Source of the DNA: a virus | Virus record (IMG/VR): IMGVR_UViG_3300036944_001324 | Span: 207,655-271,654 of that record | Length of the DNA stretch: 64,000 nt | Reading direction: 5' to 3' (one strand) | Part shown: piece by piece, positions 50,259 through 58,670 of the stretch | Numbering within the stretch: the stretch's first letter is position 1 | Layout of the letters: each line of letters begins with the position of its first letter | The notes under the pieces: model-generated | Told to the model about the DNA's origin: nothing | The model's input: only the letters and a program-made list of their open reading frames with translations | Database searches by the model: none | Translations under genes and position numbers: made by a program

Positions 50259-50840
50259 ATGAACACAGAATCACAATTCGAACACTTGAATCGTCACAAG
50301 TACTTCGTTAAGTCAGAGCAGGGTATTCACGACGCGCTACAGCACTGGGTGAAGAACGTCTGCAGTTCGATTTACCTCATGGAAGGCGTATATATCAAAG
50401 GCGTCAACTTTGAACTGAGGGATGAATTTCTTCCTGCTGTCATCGCTTTTTCTCGGCTGCCTCATCATCCGGACAGTTCCGTTACCAACGTCGTTGTGTT
50501 CCGTTTTCCCGATGTTGTCGACGTCGACCGACACAAGTCAGTCGTGAGCATCGAGGTCGCAGCAACGAAGTTAACCGACGGTTACTACGTCGGTGACAAC
50601 ATGTACGTAGTGATGGTCGAGAGTGGCGTACTTGCGGCTGCTGCCCACTTTGCTGCTTATCAAAATCGCGATGAGTTCCTGCCTTGCGAAATCGTCAAAG
50701 AGATGATTTACCCAAGGATGATGAGTTTCCATTCTGAAGATGAAGACGGCTACGTCTCAGTCAACAGCGTGCAGCTCCCTGCAAACTTCAACGGCACCCT
50801 GGATCAATTAGCTCAACAGATCATCGAGACTCCCGTATGA
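50259..50840 (+). CDS. family C protein, 193 aa
   Basis: Shares the module twice: KYFVKSEQGIHDALQHWVKN ... LPAVIAF near the N-terminus and, more loosely, MYVVMVESGVLAAAAHFAAY ... FLPCEIV after residue 120. Function unknown. Nearest relatives are the neighbouring genes. Confidence 0.65.
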   Translation: MNTESQFEHLNRHKYFVKSEQGIHDALQHWVKNVCSSIYLMEGVYIKGVNFELRDEFLPAVIAFSRLPHHPDSSVTNVVVFRFPDVVDVDRHKSVVSIEVAATKLTDGYYVGDNMYVVMVESGVLAAAAHFAAYQNRDEFLPCEIVKEMIYPRMMSFHSEDEDGYVSVNSVQLPANFNGTLDQLAQQIIETPV

Positions 50841-50895
50841 GTGACCTACTTTACATCGCCCTGAGTGCAAACCCTTACAGCAAGGATCAAACAAA

Positions 50896-51393
50896 ATGCC
50901 ATCTAATTCGCTACCACCATTCGAATACGAGCACGCATCCCACATTGCACGCAACGCTTACATTATCCGTACGCGTGCAGGGTTTGAGCAAGCTTTGCGC
51001 CACTGGCATGGTGAGATGACCTCAGTGTTGTTGGTCTCCAAAACACAAGGGTATCCTGCCAAGTATCCTGCCCTTGTCCACTTCACCGATGGTGAAATCG
51101 GCTACTTCGGTTTCGATGCGAAGAATTTCCATCCCATCGATACCCGTCACGTCACCGTTAATTGTTCGCACATTCCCTTCGAAAAAGTGAGTGACGGCGT
51201 TTATCGCATCCTTACACCACACGGCGTTGCCCAAGCCCTCGGTGATTGGGTAGGTCCAGAGTACCGTAACAGGTCTGCTCTCTACAAGTACGTTAACGGC
51301 GTGCCGCGAACGTTCCCAACAGTACTCAAGTTCGAGCGCCTTGATGAACCAATGCCTAAAGTGATCATCTCCATCATCAACACATCCGACTGA
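50896..51393 (+). CDS. family C protein with two modules, 165 aa
   Basis: AAGGATC precedes the ATG. Two tandem copies of the module: AYIIRTRAGFEQALRHWHGE ... YPALVHF, and GVYRILTPHGVAQALGDWVG ... FPTVLKF. The clean internal duplication makes this the best template for defining the domain. Function unknown. Confidence 0.7.
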   Translation: MPSNSLPPFEYEHASHIARNAYIIRTRAGFEQALRHWHGEMTSVLLVSKTQGYPAKYPALVHFTDGEIGYFGFDAKNFHPIDTRHVTVNCSHIPFEKVSDGVYRILTPHGVAQALGDWVGPEYRNRSALYKYVNGVPRTFPTVLKFERLDEPMPKVIISIINTSD

Positions 51394-51394
51394 A

Positions 51395-51742
51395 ATGAAA
51401 AAGCTCCTACTCTTTCTCTGTTTGTTCTTTCCTGTCCTTTCCATAGGCCAGACGAGCACCGATACCAACTCTGTGCTCAAGGCTTCTAAAAGCCTCGACG
51501 GCGTTATTGTGAGGTGGCAGTTATTTTACGGTCCCCGTAATAACTGCGCTGGCAGCCCTTGTGACCCCGGTGGTGAGAATGTTCACTATGTTGTCGTCAT
51601 AGACACCAAAGAAGGTGTATTTAGTGTGCGTCAATTACTTCGCCCTGTTCGGCAAGGCATGTTCGCTTCCAATTCCGGTCAGGGAGAAAAGGCGACACTC
51701 CATCAGTTTCCCGATGGCTCGATAGTCGTATTGGAAAAGTAG
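51395..51742 (+). CDS. predicted secreted protein, 115 aa
   Basis: A Sec-type signal (KKLLLFLCLFFPVLSIGQ) is followed by a small mature domain of about 95 residues with two Cys (NNCAGSPCDPGG) that could form a disulfide in the periplasm. No family is recognised. It lies between two family C genes. Confidence 0.65.
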   Translation: MKKLLLFLCLFFPVLSIGQTSTDTNSVLKASKSLDGVIVRWQLFYGPRNNCAGSPCDPGGENVHYVVVIDTKEGVFSVRQLLRPVRQGMFASNSGQGEKATLHQFPDGSIVVLEK

Positions 51743-51750
51743 TAACATTC

Positions 51751-52242
51751 ATGTCTACAAACCACCCACTCCCTAATTACGAACATGTAGGTGGAAACAT
51801 CTACATCGTCAGAACCCAAGCAGGGTTCAGACAAGCTCGCAGACATTGGGGAGATTGCATCTCTGGTATGGAAGGGAATGATGGCGACAGCTATCCGACC
51901 AGTTACCCCTCCCTTGTTACTTTCAGTGCGGAGTATCGAGGCTACCATTACACGCACGTTCACGCCGTTCATCTGAACAAGGCTTTTCCCATCATCAATA
52001 AACACCAGGCTATTCAAATGGAAGACAACACAACCGAACAACAAAAACCTTACCGCGTCTGCGCTAACCTGGACCAGCTCCAGAAAATCGGCCTGGACAA
52101 AAAGCATCCATGGACTCGTCAATATCCAGACAAGCTTCCCAATAGCGTGGTCTGCTGGTTTGCTACCAAAGAAGAAGCCATCGAGGTATACAACACGCTC
52201 TGGCGTCAGAAGCTCGTGACCTTCCGTAACTGGCTCGACTGA
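51751..52242 (+). CDS. family C protein, 163 aa
   Basis: The N-terminal module is close to that of 50896: IYIVRTQAGFRQARRHWGD ... YPSLVTF. The C-terminal half differs (a W/P-rich stretch then EEAIEVYNTLWRQKL). Function unknown. Confidence 0.7.
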   Translation: MSTNHPLPNYEHVGGNIYIVRTQAGFRQARRHWGDCISGMEGNDGDSYPTSYPSLVTFSAEYRGYHYTHVHAVHLNKAFPIINKHQAIQMEDNTTEQQKPYRVCANLDQLQKIGLDKKHPWTRQYPDKLPNSVVCWFATKEEAIEVYNTLWRQKLVTFRNWLD

Positions 52243-52294
52243 ACATTTTCCGACTTCAGAGAGCCGCCAAGATGTGTCGTAGAAGGTGGTCCAA

Positions 52295-52642
52295 TTGGTT
52301 AAGCAAATAAACTCCATCATTATCACGGTGGTGAATCTCAAAAACAATCCACCTCCTGGAACAATACGTTGCGGTCGGCCTACTCCCCTTGGAAATCCTT
52401 TTCCGATGAAGAGCGAGGCCGATCGTGATAACGTCTGCGATAACTATCGCAGCTACTACTATCAAAAGAAAGCGCAGAGCGATCCCGCAATGGGTGAGAT
52501 GTTTTGTTGTCTCATGGATCACGCCATTGCTACCGGTGTTTTGAACATCGGTTGTTTTTGTGCTCCCGCTCGCTGTCACCTTGACACTGTCAAAGAAGAC
52601 CTCATCTACGAGCTTACTAAGCTCGGTTTCACTGTTTCCTAA
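52295..52642 (+). CDS. DUF4326 protein
   Basis: A 115-residue protein. TTG at 52295 is preferred because AGAAGG lies eight bases upstream; a GTG at 52286 is also in frame. TVVNLKNNPPPGTIRCGRPT, PLGNPFPMKSEADRDNVCDN, and NIGCFCAPARCHLDTV match the three conserved blocks of DUF4326 (GNPF; CwCaP..CH). The Cys/His set looks like a metal site. Common in phages; function unknown. Confidence 0.85.
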   Translation: MVKQINSIIITVVNLKNNPPPGTIRCGRPTPLGNPFPMKSEADRDNVCDNYRSYYYQKKAQSDPAMGEMFCCLMDHAIATGVLNIGCFCAPARCHLDTVKEDLIYELTKLGFTVS

Positions 52643-52660
52643 CAACAACCCCAAATCAAA

Positions 52661-52951
52661 ATGAGCAATACTCCAGCCCAACAAAGCCTCGCAGACAACA
52701 CCCTCACGCATGAAGATCAGCAAATCGTCCGGGATTTCTGTGATTTGATAGAAGCCCGAATGGTCGCTGGTGCCATCAAGGGTTGGCGGGACTGGCAAAA
52801 CAACGTCGATTTTCCAGATTCCAAACTTCTGAGCTTGCTGTACAAAGCACTGCATGAAGGTGATTGGGGGAGCGTGGCAGCGTACGCCATGATGGCCCAG
52901 GCCCGCGGTCTGGAAACGGGAGCTGTTGCAACTGAAAAAGGACGTAACTAG
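52661..52951 (+). CDS. hypothetical helical protein, 96 aa
   Basis: All-helical, with one acidic stretch (LTHEDQQIVRDFCDLIEA). Lies directly upstream of a winged-helix-like gene with two bases between them. No family is recognised. Confidence 0.65.
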   Translation: MSNTPAQQSLADNTLTHEDQQIVRDFCDLIEARMVAGAIKGWRDWQNNVDFPDSKLLSLLYKALHEGDWGSVAAYAMMAQARGLETGAVATEKGRN

Positions 52952-52953
52952 AA

Positions 52954-53199
52954 ATGGCTCTTCGCGCTTCATCCATTGAACGCTACAAATCAGCGTTTCC
53001 CGCCACCAAGCCTGAATTGGCTGAACGTCTCGGTGTCACCATCGGTCGCGCACAGCAGATCGTGGACGCCTTGAAAGAAGCCAAGCTGGTGGAAGAATCT
53101 GGTCACACCATCAACGGAGCAGGCGGCCTGGTGCAACGCTTTGCTTTGGTGGGACAACCCGCACCTGAAAACAATCTCGACATCAAGGACAAGCCATGA
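52954..53199 (+). CDS. small winged-helix-like protein, 81 aa
   Basis: TKPELAERLGVTIGRAQQIVDALKEAKLVE has the spacing of a winged helix-turn-helix (helix, turn at RLGVTI, recognition helix, wing with VQRFALVG). A possible transcription regulator. The stop overlaps the next start (ATGA). Confidence 0.65.
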   Translation: MALRASSIERYKSAFPATKPELAERLGVTIGRAQQIVDALKEAKLVEESGHTINGAGGLVQRFALVGQPAPENNLDIKDKP

Positions 53200-53885
53200 A
53201 AAAGAAAACTGCCAAACCTACCGTGAACCGTGAAACGTTCATCTGGAACGTTGTTCAACACGCACAAGAACTGGGTAAGCGCCCCATCGTCAACAAGAAC
53301 GACCTGGTCTTCCCAGAACACGAACTGCAAACCATCAACTCATTGCACGAACGGGTTCTCTCGCTCATCGCGCAGTTCGAGATCGGCGCAAGTGTTTTCG
53401 ACAATGAAGCCAAGCCAGTCGATTTGAACCTGGTCTTGAACTGGGATCACTTCATTATGACTGATTTGGTGGAGCGTTCGCAGCGCTACACGGCGCGCAG
53501 TTTCTACTACGCCCGTGCCTTCCATGAAGTCATCGGTATTGCTGTGGCCGTCGCGGATGCATTCCTCGGCCTGATGGACGCACCAGCCACCATGGACTAC
53601 GCACCCAATATGCAAATCCACGGCTCCGGTGACAAAGGCAAGCCAATCACCTGGATCGCTCGTGTCAAAACCACGGCTGAGGCCTACCACCATGCGCGTT
53701 TCGAATACACAGCGCAAGCTTTCCTGAAAAAGCTGCGCACGGTAAGCCTGGATGCCCCTGAGCTCGGTGACGAACACCACCGCCAGATCCATGAGTTCAT
53801 GATGGATGCCCTCGGCGTCATGTCTGTGGCCGTTTGTGTTTCCAAGATCTACTCCGACAAGAAGTGGGTCGTCTGCAAGGACTAA
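53196..53885 (+). CDS. hypothetical protein, 229 aa
   Basis: Helical; many His and Tyr in the middle (YHHARFEYTAQAF, DEHHRQIHEFM). The His-rich helices might bind metal, but the order matches no family I know. Last gene of its cluster, closed by a two-part hairpin. Confidence 0.65.
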   Translation: MKKKTAKPTVNRETFIWNVVQHAQELGKRPIVNKNDLVFPEHELQTINSLHERVLSLIAQFEIGASVFDNEAKPVDLNLVLNWDHFIMTDLVERSQRYTARSFYYARAFHEVIGIAVAVADAFLGLMDAPATMDYAPNMQIHGSGDKGKPITWIARVKTTAEAYHHARFEYTAQAFLKKLRTVSLDAPELGDEHHRQIHEFMMDALGVMSVAVCVSKIYSDKKWVVCKD

Positions 53886-53904
53886 ACTCCCAAACAGCAT
53901 AAAG

Positions 53905-53937
53905 CCCACCAGAGCCTCTTTTGAGGTTTCTGGTGGG
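53905..53937 (+). terminator. two-tier hairpin terminator
   Basis: An outer stem CCCACCAGA/TCTGGTGGG and an inner stem CCTC/GAGG with loop TTTT. AGCATAAA precedes it and AGCTATGCC follows, with T-rich sequence after. The next 220 bases to 54162 hold no clear gene; a weak AT-rich stretch is all I see. Confidence 0.85.
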
Positions 53938-54162
53938 TAGCTATGCCTTTTGTTTTTTCGTTCCTTGTAACGCTATTTAGGGGCTTTACAGAAGGTCTTT
54001 ATTTCACGGTTCTATTGGAGCATTGACTCAAAATAACGTAACCCAGGTCAGATAGGAAGACAAGAGAACATGATATGCATTTTTGAACACCTTCGATAAA
54101 TAAGCGTGTCAAAGATCCTCAGAATTTCCTCCTTTCATCTTCTTCTCTTTAGAGCACCACCC

Positions 54163-54444
54163 ATGCCTGAAACCTCCATCATCGCTCGCGCCCGTCACGC
54201 TTTTCGTAACCTCGCCAACGGCATGTACTTGAGCAAGCGTGAGGACGTTATCCCGTTCTTCGATCAACTCCTGCCTACCCTGGACGAACTGCCTGACGTC
54301 GTCAGCCTTGAACTGTGCGCCAAGTGGGAACAACTCAAACCCCACTACGAAGCCATCGGCGGCATCGAACAAGCCAAGACGGTCGATACCGTCTTGCGTG
54401 AGCGTGCCCTGCGTTACCTCAGCACCGCGAGCAGTATCAGCTAA
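54163..54444 (+). CDS. hypothetical helical protein, 93 aa
   Basis: MPETSIIARARHAFRNLANG and a helical, charged body. A longer form from a GTG at 54106 is possible but lacks a ribosome site. GC-rich third positions. No family is recognised. Confidence 0.65.
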   Translation: MPETSIIARARHAFRNLANGMYLSKREDVIPFFDQLLPTLDELPDVVSLELCAKWEQLKPHYEAIGGIEQAKTVDTVLRERALRYLSTASSIS

Positions 54445-54465
54445 AAGGCTGACCTGATAAGACAA

Positions 54466-54783
54466 GTGAAAATACTTCACAGTTTGGCTGTGATGGGTGC
54501 TGTTGTTATTGGTCTGTCGGTTGCGCAAACCAAGGCTGAAAACGAAAGCTACGAATACGACGTGCTCGAACGCGCTATTCCAGAACCCAGTGACGGTCCA
54601 TTCAAAGACAAAGACGAAGAAATCGAACACCTTCGCTCTTTAGTCGGTAAAATGCGTGATGAGATCATCAACCGCAACGATGAAATCTACATGCTGCGTG
54701 CCTCAGAGCGTCACGCTACCAAAGCAGCTGACTCCTGCACCAACGGTCAGTACAGCGATCAATTCCGGTTTAACACGAAGTGA
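54466..54783 (+). CDS. secreted coiled-coil protein, 105 aa
   Basis: GTG start. A Sec-like signal (KILHSLAVMGAVVIGLSVAQTKA) is followed by an acidic domain and a heptad-type helix (EEIEHLRSLVGKMRDEIINR). A periplasmic coiled coil fits a spanin-like or adaptor role, but there is no lipobox and no partner is seen, so the function is open. Confidence 0.6.
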   Translation: MKILHSLAVMGAVVIGLSVAQTKAENESYEYDVLERAIPEPSDGPFKDKDEEIEHLRSLVGKMRDEIINRNDEIYMLRASERHATKAADSCTNGQYSDQFRFNTK

Positions 54784-54790
54784 GGTAATC

Positions 54791-55459
54791 ATGGGTGCTA
54801 GTTTGCGATCTCCGTCGGTTTCCAATGTGGAACTGTTGTCTGTTCTTGAGGTCCAGATACCGCGCATCCGAGCGGCGTTTCAGCTGCACACTCCAATCAT
54901 GCTGAGTCTGACTGAGTGGGAACAAGATACCCTTACCAGCATCGACGCCAAGCTTCAAAAAAGAGACAAAACCCAAAGAACCAGTGTTGATGAAGCACTG
55001 CGTCTTTTCTCTGCTGCCAATCTTCGCAACGAATCCTTGGCTGAAAGCCAAATCGAAACAGAGCGAGCAGAACTCCTCACATGTCTGATGGTCATTCGTG
55101 AATTCTCACAAATGAAAACATCTCTGGATACTGTGCTCAACACGTACCAACTGCCTTTTAAGGCATTGGTCGATCGTGTTGTATCTCGCTCCGCAAGTTA
55201 CGCTACAGCTGATGAACTTCACCAGTACTACGGCGTCTTCACGCAGTCGGTGCGTAAGTTCGCAACCCACCTACAAACATGTCAGGAACTCGCTGGCCGG
55301 GTAATGGATTACCAACCCTTCTTCAGCGACATGGTGTCGAACATGATCGAGCTTAACTGTGCGTCAACTGACGCTTACAACGCTCTGGTCAAACTCAACC
55401 ATATCCACCACAAGAACCTCGAGTACGTCAACAGATCGTATTCCAGCGTTAACTACTAG
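54791..55459 (+). CDS. hypothetical helical protein, 222 aa
   Basis: TGAGGTAA precedes the ATG. All-helical. Its last 40 codons are found again, damaged, at 57079-57143, so this gene was part of a duplicated block. It converges on the minus-strand pair at 55.5-57.0 kb across a shared terminator. Possibly a structural protein, from its company. Confidence 0.7.
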   Translation: MGASLRSPSVSNVELLSVLEVQIPRIRAAFQLHTPIMLSLTEWEQDTLTSIDAKLQKRDKTQRTSVDEALRLFSAANLRNESLAESQIETERAELLTCLMVIREFSQMKTSLDTVLNTYQLPFKALVDRVVSRSASYATADELHQYYGVFTQSVRKFATHLQTCQELAGRVMDYQPFFSDMVSNMIELNCASTDAYNALVKLNHIHHKNLEYVNRSYSSVNY

Positions 55460-55460
55460 G

Positions 55461-55502
55461 GCGACATAAGCAGGGAGCTTTCGGGCTCCCTGCTTATGTC
55501 GC
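55461..55502. terminator. 18-bp perfect bidirectional hairpin, copy 1
   Basis: GCGACATAAGCAGGGAGC pairs completely with GCTCCCTGCTTATGTCGC around loop TTTCGG. This shows directly that the flanking GACATA/TATGTC elements are part of the stem. It lies between convergent genes. Confidence 0.9.
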
Positions 55503-55506
55503 TTAC

Positions 55507-55707
55507 TTAGCGAGGGTACCAAAACGACCAGAAAGCGGTAGCTTGCACTATGCATTGTCGGTGCAACGACTGTAGCGTTTTGTTCTGTCGGTGCAGCATG
55601 TGGTTAAAGTCTTCGGTTTCCCGATTGACTACATGGGAGCACGCCTTAGCACCATTGAGAATGCTGTTCTCAATGGCTTTGGTCGTCTAGTTTTTGATCC
55701 AGAGCAT
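55507..55707 (-). pseudogene. 66-codon paralogue of 57194 with in-frame amber
   Basis: Read on the minus strand from the ATG at 55707, codon 7 is TAG (55687-55689). After it the frame stays open to TAA at 55507 and aligns without gaps to the intact 66-residue product at 57194-57394: IENSILNGAKACSHV to VENSILNAAKVLSHV, and the shared end WSFWYPR. The lengths are identical. Glu at position 7 in the intact copy corresponds to TAG here (GAG to TAG). Either a recent pseudogene, a suppressed stop, or initiation at a later non-ATG codon. Confidence 0.75.
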
Positions 55708-55718
55708 CAAACAGACCC

Positions 55719-56984
55719 TTACTTCGTGTTCTTCAAACTCCACATGTAATAACTCATCAGTGCGTCAGCTGCTTTGAAATTGTGACGATAAACCCGCTGC
55801 GCGGCGTTGACCAGTTTGAACAACAAAATCGCGTACCTGATACGATAGCGGATAAACTTGATAGGTGACGTATAAATATGCAGGGTATTGAACCAAGATG
55901 AAACCACTGGGATTAGAAAGTTTCGACGCAACTCCCAAACAAAAGGTTTCACCTGGGTGTTGAAGTAGATGAACTGTTTGTTAATGTCTTCACCGATGTT
56001 GATCAGTGTGTCAATTTCTTTTTGAATAGAAACAGACGACTTTACTTTCAACTGTAGTGACTGAGGCAAATCACTTATTTCCCAAACACTGTTGTGATGA
56101 ATTGCAGCGCGTGCGAGCGTCTTCATCATGTCCGGAAGGTTATCCGTTTGACCTTGCACAGGGTCCATTACGGTTTCTTCACCGAAAATAGCGTCAGGAC
56201 CTGTCAAAGACAGCGTACCTGGAAAGAAATGGCTTTTCTCAAACGAGGCAGTAACTCGGTCGAAGTCAACGCTACCCTTTGTTTGATTCAAGAAAGAAGA
56301 AAACGTAGAACTTACTCCGGAAAGCATCATCACCATTCCGTCCACTGGGTCTTTCATTCGGTTGACGATATCTTGCAGCTCGCCAGCTGACTTCAAAGGC
56401 GTTTTGTCGCCTTTAGTCATATGAGCGATTGTTACGCGGTTTGTAAATAGTGCGTCAGTGGGCTCCCCAGAAACAGCACCTGCTGCGTTGCGAAGTTTGA
56501 TCGCCTGATTACGCCAGGATTGTTTGGTGCGGGTGATATAGTCGATTTCTGACGTCATCCGTTTAATCAGTGTGTCCAAATCGTTACCGTATTTCTTACC
56601 CACTTCATCAGCGGCTTCCGTAGCGTAGGCTATGACTTCTTTTGCAGTCATGCGTTTACCTTCAAAACGTTCGCTTGAAATGGAACGGGTCTTCACATCG
56701 TGACGTGAAAAGATAGCGTTCAGTGTTTCTTGAGCAAGGCTGAGTGAGGCTTCACTCAGCTCTCCGTCTGGATGTTTTTCAAGAACATCAGTAATTTCGA
56801 CCACGGTATCGATGTCGTTAAGCACGCGTTCGACAACGTTTGGCGCGTGATGGCCTTCGGCATCCACCTCACCGAAGAGTTCTTGCACATCGATACCAGC
56901 AACTTCGCTGATTTCGTCGCTGGAGCCTGTGGTCAACTCCACGCTGCTCTCCAAACCGAGAGAGCGACGCATAATAGCTTTCAT
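55719..56984 (-). CDS. internal-head-protein-like structural protein, copy 1
   Basis: A 421-residue protein paralogous to 57402-58670. Shared landmarks are RR(S/A)LGLES/ET at the N-terminus, (G)IDVQELFGEVDAEGHHAPNV, TGPDAIFGEETV near residue 265, TSPIKFIRYR near 380, and a C-terminus ending Y-x-WSL-x-N. The N-terminal MK..(R)RxLGLE start resembles virion proteins of large phages with cleavable propeptides (phiKZ inner-body type); that link is from memory and is inference. Mostly helical. Minus strand, against nearly all neighbours. Confidence 0.65.
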   Translation of the reverse strand: MKAIMRRSLGLESSVELTTGSSDEISEVAGIDVQELFGEVDAEGHHAPNVVERVLNDIDTVVEITDVLEKHPDGELSEASLSLAQETLNAIFSRHDVKTRSISSERFEGKRMTAKEVIAYATEAADEVGKKYGNDLDTLIKRMTSEIDYITRTKQSWRNQAIKLRNAAGAVSGEPTDALFTNRVTIAHMTKGDKTPLKSAGELQDIVNRMKDPVDGMVMMLSGVSSTFSSFLNQTKGSVDFDRVTASFEKSHFFPGTLSLTGPDAIFGEETVMDPVQGQTDNLPDMMKTLARAAIHHNSVWEISDLPQSLQLKVKSSVSIQKEIDTLINIGEDINKQFIYFNTQVKPFVWELRRNFLIPVVSSWFNTLHIYTSPIKFIRYRIRYAILLFKLVNAAQRVYRHNFKAADALMSYYMWSLKNTK

Positions 56985-57067
56985 GGAAATTCCTTGATAA
57001 AGGTTAGTAGGGATTTATTGCACAGGATTTAGACAGTAGAAAGCGTCTCTTACAACGTAAAAATCTC

Positions 57068-57087
57068 AATGATACATCATGGTGTCG
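57068..57087 (+). promoter_or_regulatory. candidate promoter ahead of gene remnant
   Basis: AATGATACATCATGGTGTCG. The 19 bases ending GATACAT (57059-57077) are identical to 58743-58761, which lies before an intact gene. Here the site now points into the remnant at 57079. Confidence 0.5.
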
Positions 57088-57143
57088 AACATGATCGAAC
57101 TTAGCTGTACATCAACAGATCGTATTCCAGCGTTAACTACTAA
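57079..57143 (+). pseudogene. remnant of a 54791-like gene
   Basis: Copies the last 40 codons of the 54791 gene: bases 57079-57116 match 55331-55368 with few changes. They then jump to the equivalent of 55433, losing 64 bases between two TCAAC direct repeats (55364-55368 and 55428-55432). The rest, to the stop region, matches. The loss changes the frame and the first 180 codons are absent, so it is a gene fragment. Confidence 0.8.
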
Positions 57144-57154
57144 GGCGGCATATA

Positions 57155-57182
57155 AAGCAGGGAGCCCGAAAGCTCCCTGCTT
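57155..57182. terminator. bidirectional hairpin, copy 2 with inverted loop
   Basis: The stem AAGCAGGGAGC/GCTCCCTGCTT and right flank TTATGTCGCTTACTTAGCG are the same as copy 1 at 55461. The loop is CCGAAA here and TTTCGG there, exact reverse complements. The left outer arm has diverged (GGCGGCATA). Confidence 0.85.
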
Positions 57183-57193
57183 ATGTCGCTTAC

Positions 57194-57394
57194 TTAGCGA
57201 GGGTACCAAAAAGACCAAGCAGCCATCGTTTGTTTCAAACAGTGGTTTTGCCAAGACTGAAACATCTTCATATTCCGATGGGTGATGTTGGACAGATCTT
57301 CCATCTCGCTTGTCGTGACGTGTGAGAGGACCTTGGCAGCGTTGAGAATCGAATTCTCAACCATTGCCGTCATCTCATTTTGCATCCATTTCAT
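57194..57394 (-). CDS. small protein, 66 aa, intact copy
   Basis: A Met/Asn/Gln-rich helical protein ending WSFWYPR, seven bases downstream of the 57402 structural gene on the same strand. The homologous copy at 55507 has the same place relative to its structural gene but carries an early TAG. The conserved pairing suggests it works with the structural protein. Confidence 0.7.
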   Translation of the reverse strand: MKWMQNEMTAMVENSILNAAKVLSHVTTSEMEDLSNITHRNMKMFQSWQNHCLKQTMAAWSFWYPR

Positions 57395-57401
57395 GAATGG
57401 C

Positions 57402-58670
57402 TTACTCGTTGTTTTCCAGGCTCCACTCGTAGTATCCGAGCATGCAGGTAGCTGCCTTGAAGTTCAGATCGAACATGTTTTCGACAGCGTCGATAACTTG
57501 ACCGAGCAGACGGGTGTAAAGTTGTTGAAAACGAATGAAACGAATAGGTGACGTCAGCATGTCCAGTTGGTTGTTGCCTTCGATCTGATTGTAATACTCA
57601 TTCAAGTATTTTGTGAATTCGCGATCCCGACGGTTGTAAAGATCAATAATCTCGTCACCGACCTTCACAAATGCACCGATGGAGCTTTTCATCTCGTTGA
57701 TCGTCAAAGGTGGGAGTGGCTTGATGTCCAGATCTTTGACCTTCCAAACATGAGTATGTTGGATCGTAATGGTCTTCATGATGGCCATCATTTCTTCAGC
57801 AGTGTTGGAAACACCACCGAAGTCAGAGATCACAGTCTCTTCACCGAAGAGTGCCTGAGGGCCAGTCACCGACAACATGCCGCGGTTGAACTTGCTTGGC
57901 GGGAAAGCTTTCGCAATGTCGTCGAAGTTGACTTTACCCTTTTCGCTGTTGAACCAGCTAAAGAGCGAGTAGAGACCCTCGAGGAACTCGCCACAACCCG
58001 TCAGGCTTTCCTGCGTCTGCAGGATATTCTTGTGCATTGCGTTGCCGTCGTGCAGTACGGTCTGGTCGCCCAGCGTCATGTACGCAATACGAATGTTGTT
58101 CGTGTACTGGGCGCCCGCTTTTGGAGCACCACGCGTGGAACCCAGTTGTTTCTGCAGACGCATTGCTTCTTTGCGCCACGTAGTGCGGCGGCGGAAGGCG
58201 TGCTGGGTGTTGACCTTCATGCGTTCCAAGAGATTTTTGGCGCCCTGAACAACACCTTCGCGAGCCATGGTGACCATGCTTTCTTGGGCGTAAGCAATGG
58301 CTTCCTTGGTCACGGCGCCTTGTCCCTTGGAGACAGCCTCCTTGGCGAAGTTCACGCCCGGCTTGATACCGTGGCGAGCGAAGATCGCTTGCAAGTTTTC
58401 CTGGGCAACTGCCAAAGCCACGGGAGTTGCGCCTTCGTCGCCGGTCTTCTTCAGAACGTCAACGATTTTCTGCACAGTCACCATGTCGGCTTCGATGATG
58501 TCGATCTTTTGCTTCGAGTTGTCAACGTTCGGAGCGTGGTGACCTTCCTTGTCCACTTCGCCGAACAGTTCAGCAACATCGACGCCAATGACGTCGGATT
58601 CTGGGCTTTCTGCAGAGGAGATGGTTACAGCGGTTTCCAGACCGAGAGCCCGGCGTGTGAATACTTTCAT
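57402..58670 (-). CDS. internal-head-protein-like structural protein, copy 2
   Basis: A 422-residue paralogue of 55719-56984 with the same landmarks: RRALGLETAV, GVDVAELFGEVDKEGHHAPNV, TGPQALFGEETV and TSPIRFIRFQ. Higher GC at third positions than copy 1 suggests stronger expression selection. Helical throughout. A long antisense frame on the plus strand is a shadow of its regular codon use. Likely a virion component, by family resemblance; not proven. Confidence 0.65.
   Translation of the reverse strand: MKVFTRRALGLETAVTISSAESPESDVIGVDVAELFGEVDKEGHHAPNVDNSKQKIDIIEADMVTVQKIVDVLKKTGDEGATPVALAVAQENLQAIFARHGIKPGVNFAKEAVSKGQGAVTKEAIAYAQESMVTMAREGVVQGAKNLLERMKVNTQHAFRRRTTWRKEAMRLQKQLGSTRGAPKAGAQYTNNIRIAYMTLGDQTVLHDGNAMHKNILQTQESLTGCGEFLEGLYSLFSWFNSEKGKVNFDDIAKAFPPSKFNRGMLSVTGPQALFGEETVISDFGGVSNTAEEMMAIMKTITIQHTHVWKVKDLDIKPLPPLTINEMKSSIGAFVKVGDEIIDLYNRRDREFTKYLNEYYNQIEGNNQLDMLTSPIRFIRFQQLYTRLLGQVIDAVENMFDLNFKAATCMLGYYEWSLENNE

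Noticed and set aside
50837-51019. A 60-codon frame starting in the end of the 50259 gene
   Set aside because: It overlaps the well-supported 50896 gene, whose ribosome site and paralogy are clear; the product is His/Thr/Ser-rich without pattern.
54466-54783. Calling the secreted coiled-coil protein a spanin
   Set aside because: It lacks the lipobox of an outer spanin and the membrane anchor of an inner spanin, and no endolysin or holin lies next to it.
57079-57285. A 68-codon plus-strand frame read as a gene
   Set aside because: It starts in the gene remnant, runs through the terminator hairpin and into the antisense of the small gene; best explained as a fragment.
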